Shown here piece by piece: positions 7,805-13,576 of a stretch of DNA of 23,792 bases. The stretch's first letter is position 1. Each line of letters opens with the position of its first letter. The notes below the pieces were generated by a model. That model was not told the DNA's origin, did no database searches, and saw only the letters and a list, made by a program, of their open reading frames with translations. Both the position numbers and the translations under genes were made by a program. Location of the stretch: assembly GCA_035304085.1 (NCBI GenBank), contig DATGQT010000212.1:1-23792 (forward strand), read 5' to 3'. The DNA comes from DATGQT01 sp035304085 (GTDB lineage Bacteria > Bacteroidota > Rhodothermia > Rhodothermales > Rubricoccaceae).

Positions 7805-8586
7805 TCATTGTCCGGGTTCCGTGCGACGGGCTCGCCGGTGTAGGAGTCGATCTCGTCGCCCTCGTCGGTCATGTCCTCGATGGAGCCGATCTGCTGGCGG
7901 AGCGTCGTCCGGGCGAGCTCGAGCGCCTCGGCGGTGTCCTTGAGGGAGTAGTCGAGGATCTGGGCCACCTCCGGGAGGGCGAGCTCGAACTCGTCGTGGA
8001 AGAGGACGACCTGGCGGGCGTCGAGGGGGAGGTCCACGTCCTCCCGCTCGATGAAGGCGCGCTCCTCGGCCGTGAGCCGCTCGGGCGCGTGGCCGGCGCC
8101 GTCGAACGTGATCTCGACGTCGGCGGGGGCGCTCCCTGCGATGAGCTCCTCGTAGGTCGTCACGTCGAAGGGCTGGCGGAACTCGTAGAGCGCCTCCTCG
8201 ACGGCGTCCTGGCTCTCGTTCTGGGGGACCTCCTCGTCGAGGGAGATCGCGTTGCGGGCGGCGTAGCGGGCCTCCTGCTGGAGGGTGCGGACGAGGGCGC
8301 GGTGCTGGAGGCCGAGGAGCCACGCGCGGAGCCGCATCCGCTTCGGGTCGAAGCGGTGCCGGCGCTCGTACGCGATCACGAGCCCGTCGCCGAAGAGCTC
8401 CTCGGGCGTGAGCTCGTCGGGCTTGAGCTGGCCGAGGCGGCGCTGGAGGCCGATCTGCCGGCGGGCGAACTGGAGGAGGTCGCCCTGGAGCGGGGCGACG
8501 GCCTCCTCGAAGGCGTCGCGGTCCCCGTCGAGGGCGCGCTGCCAGAGGGCTTCGTCGGGCCGGTACATCCGGTTGGAGGGGTTCAT
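7801..8586 (-). CDS. ECF-like RNA polymerase sigma factor
   Basis: The 261-residue protein has a sigma-70 region 2-like segment (about 12-115): ALDGDRDAFEEAVAPLQGDL, then DELTPEELFGDGLVIAYE, then FDPKRMRLRAWLLGLQHRALVRTLQQEAR, which matches the region 2.3/2.4 pattern. A region 4-like helix-turn-helix follows at about 187-238 (LPLDARQVVLFHDEFELALPEVAQILDYSLKDTAEAL). The spacer between them is about 70 residues and acidic, longer than in most ECF factors. The C-terminal tail of about 20 residues is also acidic. The ATG at 8586 is chosen because homologous-looking sequence begins there; the frame is open farther upstream but codes only Pro/Arg-rich filler. No anti-sigma factor gene is visible next to it. 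Sigma family membership is fairly sure; the subgroup is not. Confidence 0.8.
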   Translation of the reverse strand: MNPSNRMYRPDEALWQRALDGDRDAFEEAVAPLQGDLLQFARRQIGLQRRLGQLKPDELTPEELFGDGLVIAYERRHRFDPKRMRLRAWLLGLQHRALVRTLQQEARYAARNAISLDEEVPQNESQDAVEEALYEFRQPFDVTTYEELIAGSAPADVEITFDGAGHAPERLTAEERAFIEREDVDLPLDARQVVLFHDEFELALPEVAQILDYSLKDTAEALELARTTLRQQIGSIEDMTDEGDEIDSYTGEPVARNPDNE

Positions 8587-8700
8587 GGAGAGGGGCGGAA
8601 GAGGAGGGGGCCGGCCTCGCGGCGGGGCGCCGGTCCACCTTTCTATGAGCGGTCCGCCTCCGAGGATCCTCCCCACGCCCCGCCTCCGTGTTCCCCGCAA

Positions 8701-8724
8701 TCGGCGCCGGTCACTCGGCGCCGA
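8701..8724 (-). terminator. Inverted repeat spanning a stop codon
   Basis: TCGGCGCC (8701-8708) pairs with GGCGCCGA (8717-8724) around an 8-nt loop that contains the stop codon (8711-8713) of the phosphatase-family lipoprotein gene. It could mark the 3' end of that transcript, but there is no U-tract. The remaining 8587-8700 gap holds no feature I can name. Confidence 0.3.
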
Positions 8725-9730
8725 GCGTGACGACGACGGGGAAGTGGTCGCTGACGCGGCGGGGGTCGTGGGCGTGGACGTAGCGGACCTCGCGGACGCG
8801 CCGGAACAGCGCGGGCGACAGCAGCACGTGGTCGAGCGCGCTCAGCTCGCCGGGCTCGACGGCCCCGTCGTCGTCGCGGTCCCAGAAGGCGGTGAAGCGA
8901 CGGCGCTGCGGGACCTCGGCGAGCACGTTCGTGAGGTCGTCGTCGGGCGCGGGGCCGGCGGCCTTGAGCCGGGCGAGGACGTCGGTGATGGGGCGGGAGC
9001 CGCCCCGGTCCGGGATCTCGTCGTCGAAGTCGTTGAGGTCGCCGAGGACGACGACGGCGCGGCCGGCGGCCTGCTCCCGTGCGACGAGGCGGCGGATGAC
9101 CTCGGCCTGCGCCTCGCGGCGGCCCCTCCGCTCGGGGTTGCCCGGCTGCGCGAGGAAGTGGACGCCGACGAGCGTCGTCGGCACGCCCGCGATGGTCACT
9201 CGCGCCCAGAGGTTCTTCGAGACGCCGTAGGTCTGGTCCGTCAGCCCCACCTCCACGCGCTCGTCCGTTCGCCCGACCGCTTCGACGGGGAGCCGCGAGA
9301 GGAGGCCGACGTCCTGGCCGGTGAACGTGTCCTTCCCGTCCACGAGGTGGGGGGTGTAGCCGAGGCCGGCCAGCGGCCCTGCTACCATCGCCTCGAGCAC
9401 GCCGAGGTGCTCGGTCTCCGGGAGCACGACGACGTCGGCGTCGAGCGTGCGGACGACGCCGGCGACGGCCTCCATGTGGGCGCGGGCGGCGGCGGGGTCC
9501 CCCTTCCACGGGAAGTCGGCGCCGCCCTCGTCGCCCATCCCGTCGAAGAGGAACTCCCCGTTGAACGCGGCGATGCGGACGCCCTCGGTCTCCCACGTCG
9601 GCGGCGGCTCGACCTCGAAGTACGGCTCCTCGTCGGCGACGGGCGGGGCGGGGGCGGGCGGGGAGCAGCCGGCGCCGAGGACGGCGAGGAGGAGCGCCGC
9701 GCGGGCGGCGTTGTGGATCGAGGGGGGCAT
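8711..9730 (-). CDS. Endonuclease/exonuclease/phosphatase-family lipoprotein with EF-hand-like loop
   Basis: The 339-residue product starts with a signal peptide and lipobox (LLLAVLGAGC, Cys 22), so it is likely lipid-anchored outside the cytoplasm. The rest is an EEP (exonuclease/endonuclease/phosphatase) domain. It has RIAAFNGEFLFDG (the first Asn), DADVVVLPETEH (catalytic-type Glu), GLLSRLPVE, LVGVHF, VVVLGDLNDF (Asp and Asn) and VSDHFPVVV at the end (D328, H329), preceded by LDHVL at about 299-303. A segment DRDDDGAVEPGE at about 284-295 matches the 12-residue EF-hand calcium loop (acidic residues at 1, 3, 5 and 12, Gly at 6). Substrates in this superfamily range from nucleic acids to phosphoesters and lipids, so the specific one is open. 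Confidence 0.88.
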   Translation of the reverse strand: MPPSIHNAARAALLLAVLGAGCSPPAPAPPVADEEPYFEVEPPPTWETEGVRIAAFNGEFLFDGMGDEGGADFPWKGDPAAARAHMEAVAGVVRTLDADVVVLPETEHLGVLEAMVAGPLAGLGYTPHLVDGKDTFTGQDVGLLSRLPVEAVGRTDERVEVGLTDQTYGVSKNLWARVTIAGVPTTLVGVHFLAQPGNPERRGRREAQAEVIRRLVAREQAAGRAVVVLGDLNDFDDEIPDRGGSRPITDVLARLKAAGPAPDDDLTNVLAEVPQRRRFTAFWDRDDDGAVEPGELSALDHVLLSPALFRRVREVRYVHAHDPRRVSDHFPVVVTLGAE

Positions 9731-9772
9731 GGGTGGGCGGGCCGTCGTGGCGCCCGAAGATAGCCGGGCACG

Positions 9773-9807
9773 AAAAAGCGAGGCGGGCCGTGGGGCTCGC
9801 CTCGCTT
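9773..9807 (-). terminator. Rho-independent terminator after the SleB-like gene
   Basis: On the minus strand a 10-bp perfect stem (AAGCGAGGCG with CGCCTCGCTT, 9776-9785 and 9798-9807) closes a 12-nt loop. It runs directly into a short U-tract (five A residues at 9773-9777 on the plus strand). It lies about 40 bp past the stop of the SleB-like gene and before the lipoprotein gene, so it should separate their transcripts. Confidence 0.8.
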
Positions 9808-9846
9808 CGGCCGCCTTACGGGGCGGCGGGGGCTACGCCGGGTGTG

Positions 9847-10458
9847 TCAGGCGATGCTGGCGTAGAACCGGAAGCGCCGGGGGTCGATGCGGGAGCCCTC
9901 GCCCGTCAGGCGCACCGGCGTCTTGCCGCGGGCCCAGTCGGGGGTGCCGCCGCCCGCCATCGAGCGCTCGCTGTAGAAGTGGCGCGTCTGGACGGGGAAC
10001 GGCCGCTCGCGGCCCGGCGCATGGTACACCTCGTGTGCGATCTCGAGGGTGCGCTGCCAGCCGCGCGAGGTGGAGGTCGCGTCGAGGCTCGTGTAGAGGC
10101 GGCGCTTCGCGCTGCCGGGGTTGAAGGCGCTGAACTGGAACGGGTCCAGGACCACGCCGCGGTAGGTGCGCTGGCCGCGGTAGCCGGTCTCGACGCGGTT
10201 GCGCACGACCCAGGCCACCAGCTCCTGCTCCTCGGGCCGCTTCGTCTCCGAGTAGATGCAGCGGGCCATCCAGAGCACGTCCTCACTCACGGTCGCGGGG
10301 TCGAAGGGCGGCGCTTCGTGCTCCACGAGGGCGACGGGCGTCGAGCCCTCCTGGAGTGCGGCGCGGTCCATGGTCGGGAAGACCATCGCGAGCGCGAGGA
10401 CCATGAAAGCGAGCACGGTCGCGAAGACCATGTTCGTGCTCTTGCGAAACGTCATCAT
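9847..10458 (-). CDS. SleB-like cell wall hydrolase, membrane-anchored
   Basis: A 203-residue protein with one N-terminal membrane segment (about 11-29, MVFATVLAFMVLALAMVFP) and an extracytoplasmic SleB-type hydrolase domain. SleB-family enzymes cleave peptidoglycan glycan strands, as lytic transglycosylases in characterised cases. The diagnostic motif is visible: LWMARCIYSETKRPEEQELVAWVVRNRV, with the likely catalytic E71, followed by TYRGVVLDPFQFSAFN (about 98-113). The Asp/Gln-rich middle and HFYSERSM further on also fit. The gene is monocistronic, with its own terminator and a strong ribosome binding site. It probably helps remodel the cell wall. The lineage is not expected to sporulate, so a germination role is unlikely. 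Confidence 0.88.
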   Translation of the reverse strand: MMTFRKSTNMVFATVLAFMVLALAMVFPTMDRAALQEGSTPVALVEHEAPPFDPATVSEDVLWMARCIYSETKRPEEQELVAWVVRNRVETGYRGQRTYRGVVLDPFQFSAFNPGSAKRRLYTSLDATSTSRGWQRTLEIAHEVYHAPGRERPFPVQTRHFYSERSMAGGGTPDWARGKTPVRLTGEGSRIDPRRFRFYASIA

Positions 10459-10799
10459 AGGCTTCCTCCTTGGTCGTCCGTTGGGGGCGCGCAGGGTGGG
10501 GACTCCTGCCTACTCACCGGGAAAACCCGCAGAGACCTTGCCAAAGCGGACGCGCAACGGTGAGGGCAGGACTAAGGGCGGGTCAAAGCCGGCTGGAGGG
10601 CGGGTGAAAGGGCCGTTCGTTTCCTGGCCGGGGAGACTGGGGATTCGCCTGAGGCGGGAAAACTAGGCGCCTCCCGTGGAGTTGCCGTGAAGCCGGCGTG
10701 GAGCCCCCGCGTGCCTCCCGCTCAGACGCGGCGAAGCGTAGCCGACGGGACACCCGGCGCTCGATTTTGTCCACCCCCCTGAACGCCCCGCCCTGCCCC
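10459..10799. other. Divergent intergenic region, SleB-like gene / pdxB
   Basis: This 341-bp gap contains the ribosome binding site of the SleB-like gene and two 13-bp direct repeats, GGGCGGGTSAAAG, at 10576-10588 and 10598-10610, exactly 22 bp apart. It also has two copies of GGGAAAAC (10511-10518 and about 10659-10666). It is less GC-extreme than the flanking genes. I see no convincing protein gene, tRNA or riboswitch in it, and no promoter matching a standard consensus. Confidence 0.55.
10465..10470 (-). promoter_or_regulatory. Shine-Dalgarno site AGGAGG for the SleB-like gene
   Basis: On the minus strand AAGGAGGAAG precedes the ATG at 10458 with a 6-nt spacer after AGGAGG. A second in-frame ATG follows directly (10455), and the spacing favours the first. 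It stands out because almost every other start in the window lacks such a site. Confidence 0.85.
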
Positions 10800-12044
10800 G
10801 TGCGTGCCCGCCCCCTCCGCGTCCTCGCCGACGCCAACGTCCCCTTCGCCGACGAGGCCTTCGGCCGGTACGGCCCGGTCCGGCGCCTCCCCGGCCGCGC
10901 CATCACCCGCACCGACGCCGCGGAGGCCGACGTCCTCGTCGTCCGCAGCGTGACGCCGGTGGGTGCGGCGCTGCTGGCGGGGACGCCCGTCCGCTTCGTC
11001 GGCACGGCCACGGCGGGGACGGACCACGTGGACGAGGGGTGGCTGCGCGAGGCTGGCATCGCTTTCGCCTCGGCGCCGGGGTCGAACGCCGAGTCCGTGG
11101 TGGAGTACGTGCTGGCGGCGCTCCTCGCGCTCGCGGCCGAGCGGGGGGAGGGGCTGCGCGGGAGGACGCTCGGCGTCGTCGGGGCCGGGCAGGTGGGGGG
11201 ACGGCTGATCCCCCGCGCCGAGGCCCTCGGCCTCCGTGTCCTCGCCTCGGACCCCCCCCTCGCCGAGGCCGCCGGGGCGCGGGGCGCGGCGGCGGCGTTC
11301 GTCCCGCTGTCGCAGATCCTGGCCGAGGCCGACGTCGTCACGCTCCACACCCCGCTCACGCGCCCGCTCGCGCCGCACCCCACCTTCCACCTCGTCGGGG
11401 CCGCGGAGCTGGCGGCGATGCGGCCGGGGGCGTGGCTCGTCAACGCCGCGCGTGGGGCCGCGGTGGACGGCGCCGCGCTGCGCGGGGCGCTCGAAGCCGG
11501 CCGCCTCGGGGCCGCCGTCCTCGACGTGTGGGAGGGGGAACCGGCCCCGGACGTGGCCCTCGCCCGCCGCGCCGACCTCGCCACCCCCCACGTCGCCGGC
11601 TATTCGTTCGACGCGAAGGTGGCGGGGACGCGGATGGTGGAGGCGGCGCTCCGGGCGTGGATCGCGGCGCAGGGGGAGCCCGTGCCGCCGCCGTGGGACG
11701 CCGAGGCCGTGCTGGAGGCGGAGCCGCTCGTCGTGGTGGCGCCGCCCGCGCCCGAGGCCCTCACACCCGCCGCCGAGGCGCGCTGGCTCGACGCCCTCGC
11801 CCGCCAGGCCTACGACCTCCGCGCCGACGACGCCCGCTTTCGCGCCGCCGTCGTGGACGCCCCGCCCGGGGAGCGGGCCGCCGCCTTCAGCCGCCTCCGC
11901 CGCGACTACCCCCGCCGCCGCGCCTGGGCCCGCTTCACGGTCCAGGGCTTCGTCCCGGAGGCGTTGCGAGCGGCCGTGACGGGAGGGCTCGGGATGAACG
12001 ACGAACGACGAACGACGAACGACGAAGGGAGAATCCGTTCGTAG
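10800..12044 (+). CDS. pdxB: Erythronate-4-phosphate dehydrogenase PdxB
   Basis: PdxB oxidises 4-phospho-D-erythronate, the second step of the DXP-dependent vitamin B6 pathway. The product from the GTG at 10800 is 414 residues. It shows LRVLADANVPF at the N-terminus, GTATAGTDHVD (68-78), GSNAESVVEYVLAALL (94-109), the NAD-binding loop GVVGAGQVGGRL (125-136), and the catalytic trio R218 (NAARG), E247 (WEGEP) and H264 (TPHVAGYS). The TPHVAGYSFDAKVAGT segment and the extra C-terminal domain separate PdxB from SerA-type phosphoglycerate dehydrogenases. The GTG start is chosen because the conserved region begins there; the frame is open about 100 nt upstream. The last 19 residues or so (GLGMNDERRTTNDEGRIRS) come from a heptanucleotide array and are unlikely to belong to the fold. 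Confidence 0.92.
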   Translation: MRARPLRVLADANVPFADEAFGRYGPVRRLPGRAITRTDAAEADVLVVRSVTPVGAALLAGTPVRFVGTATAGTDHVDEGWLREAGIAFASAPGSNAESVVEYVLAALLALAAERGEGLRGRTLGVVGAGQVGGRLIPRAEALGLRVLASDPPLAEAAGARGAAAAFVPLSQILAEADVVTLHTPLTRPLAPHPTFHLVGAAELAAMRPGAWLVNAARGAAVDGAALRGALEAGRLGAAVLDVWEGEPAPDVALARRADLATPHVAGYSFDAKVAGTRMVEAALRAWIAAQGEPVPPPWDAEAVLEAEPLVVVAPPAPEALTPAAEARWLDALARQAYDLRADDARFRAAVVDAPPGERAAAFSRLRRDYPRRRAWARFTVQGFVPEALRAAVTGGLGMNDERRTTNDEGRIRS

Positions 12045-12075
12045 CTCGCCCTTCATCGCTCGACGTTCATCGTCC
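11996..12075. repeat. Heptanucleotide array GAACGAC and degenerate copies between pdxB and era
   Basis: Four perfect GAACGAC units occupy 11996-12023, then a degenerate GAAGGGA. Further on, TTCATCG units recur at 14-bp spacing (12052-12058 and 12066-12072). The array starts inside the pdxB reading frame, crosses its stop, fills the 22-bp convergent gap and reaches the era stop codon (12067-12069). Both C-termini are therefore shaped by it. Confidence 0.85.
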
Positions 12076-13050
12076 GTAGCCGTAGGAGCGCAGGAAGCCC
12101 TCCCGGTTGCGCCAGTCGGGGCGGGTCTTGACGTGGAGCTGGAGGAAGACGGGCTTGCCGAGGAACGCCTCGACCTCCGCGCGCGCCGCCGCGCCGAGCG
12201 CCTTCAGCGCCTTCCCCCCCTTCCCGATCAGGATCGCCTTCTGCGAGTCCCGCTCGACGACGATCTCGCACGCGACGAAGTCCTTCCCCCCGGGGCGCTC
12301 CTCGTACAGCTCCACGTTCACCTGCGTCGAGTAGGGGATCTCGTCGCGGTAGCGGTTGAACACGGCCTCGCGCACGATCTCGGCGATGAAGAAGCGCTCG
12401 GGGTGCTCGGAGAGCTGGTCCTTCGGGTAGTACGGCGGTCCGAGTGGGAGCCGCTGCACGACGAGGTCGAGGAGGCGGTCCACGTTGAAGCCCGTCTCGG
12501 CCGAGATCGGGACGACGGCGTCGAACGCCGCGTCGAGCGGCGCCTCGGGGGCACGGAGGGCGGCGTAGCGCTCGACGAGGGGGAGGGCCTCCTCCTGCCG
12601 GATGAGGTCCACCTTGTTGAGGGCGAGGATCACCGGCGCCCGCACCGTCGCCAGCCGTTCGAGGGCGCCGCGGGCGTCGTGCGTCGGCTGCGCCTCGGTG
12701 GCGTCGGCGAGGAAGACGACGACGTCGGCGTCGCCGAGGGCGCGGTCGACGTCGGCCATCATGAGGTCGTGGAGGCGGTAGCGGGGGCGGACGACGCCGG
12801 GGGTGTCCACGAAGACGATCTGGTAGGGCGGCGTGTCCCCGTCCCGCTCGGCCGAGAGGATGCCGAGGACGCGGTGGCGCGTCGTGCTCGGCTTCGGCGT
12901 GACGATGGAGAGCTTCGTGCCGAGGAGCCGGTTGAGCAGCGTGGACTTCCCCACGTTCGGCGCGCCGACGAGGGCGACGTAGCCGCTGCGGTGGTCGGGC
13001 GGGACGTCGGCGAAGTCGGGGGGGTGCTCCTGAGGGGCTTCCTGTGCCAT
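12067..13050 (-). CDS. era: GTPase Era
   Basis: Era is an essential GTPase that binds the 3' end of 16S rRNA and helps 30S subunit maturation. The 327-residue protein has the P-loop GAPNVGKS (29-36), switch I with STTRHRVLGI (55-64), VDTPGVVRPRYRLHDLM (81-97), the NKVD base-specificity motif (145-148) and SAETGFNVD. It ends with a KH domain containing ERFFIAEIVREAVFNRYRDEIPYS and ILIGKGGKALKALG. The ATG at 13050 gives about 22 residues before the GTPase domain, which is normal; upstream the frame stays open only because of base composition. Sequence just upstream is pyrimidine-rich without a Shine-Dalgarno match. A 526-bp non-coding region separates it from the upstream pilin-like gene, so it probably has its own promoter. 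Confidence 0.96.
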   Translation of the reverse strand: MAQEAPQEHPPDFADVPPDHRSGYVALVGAPNVGKSTLLNRLLGTKLSIVTPKPSTTRHRVLGILSAERDGDTPPYQIVFVDTPGVVRPRYRLHDLMMADVDRALGDADVVVFLADATEAQPTHDARGALERLATVRAPVILALNKVDLIRQEEALPLVERYAALRAPEAPLDAAFDAVVPISAETGFNVDRLLDLVVQRLPLGPPYYPKDQLSEHPERFFIAEIVREAVFNRYRDEIPYSTQVNVELYEERPGGKDFVACEIVVERDSQKAILIGKGGKALKALGAAARAEVEAFLGKPVFLQLHVKTRPDWRNREGFLRSYGYGR

Positions 13051-13576
13051 GCGGGCGGGGGAGGAGGAGCGGGCAGTACGCCGCTCCCCTCCCGCCCGTT
13101 CTCGGAGGGGGTGGGCTGGGCCTCCAGCCCGTCCTCCGCGATCCACCCGGGGCCGGTCTTGGCGGGAACCGGCGCCGGGGGCTTCCAATCGGGGGCGGCA
13201 GGCGACCGGGCGGCGCCCGAGCTGGGCCGTGGGCGGCACGCGCGCGGAGTGGGCGGGCTCCTCTGCGAGCGTCGGCGAACCGGCTGGGGCGTCGGGGTTG
13301 GTCGGGCTGACGGGGGCCACAGATTGGGGCACACCCCCCATCCGCCGCAATGGTCTCGGATATAGACCGTCCGTTTGCAACGGCTCGCGCCATTGCCCGG
13401 CCGTGCGGGTACGCCACCGCCCGCCCGGCGTCGCCAGAAGCGCCGGGGGAAGGCGCACGTCTCCCGTCGGGGCCCCGACGGGAGACGGAGCCCTGGCGGC
13501 CGTGGCACCCTCCTGAACGCGCGCGGCGCGGAGCCCCGGAGGGCCCCGCGCCACGCGGCGGATCGGCGCGGGGGCG
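13051..13576. other. Long intergenic region upstream of era
   Basis: No convincing gene lies in these 526 bp; the open frames here are Pro/Arg-rich composition effects. Structured elements are a 30-bp perfect palindrome (13458-13487) and two small inverted repeats in the only AT-richer island: GGTCT...AGACC at 13352-13368 and CCGTT-TGC-AACGG at 13371-13383. The AT-richer island (TATATC on the minus strand) is the best candidate for an era promoter, which would give a leader of about 300 nt. Confidence 0.5.
13458..13487. terminator. 30-bp perfect palindrome after the pilin-like operon
   Basis: CGTCTCCCGTCGGGG (13458-13472) is followed at once by its exact reverse complement (13473-13487) with no spacer. 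It lies about 90 bp beyond the stop codon of the 713-residue surface protein gene, where an operon end is expected. The minus strand has no U-tract after it, but a second small GC hairpin follows. It may end the operon's transcription, or it may be a protein-binding palindrome. Confidence 0.5.

Noticed and set aside
9847..10458. Spore germination enzyme
   Set aside because: The domain is SleB-like, but nothing else suggests sporulation, and the same domain is widespread in non-sporulating bacteria as a general wall hydrolase.
10800..12044. SerA-type phosphoglycerate dehydrogenase
   Set aside because: No ACT or ASB domain. TPHVAGYSFDAKVAGT and the C-terminal domain are of PdxB type.
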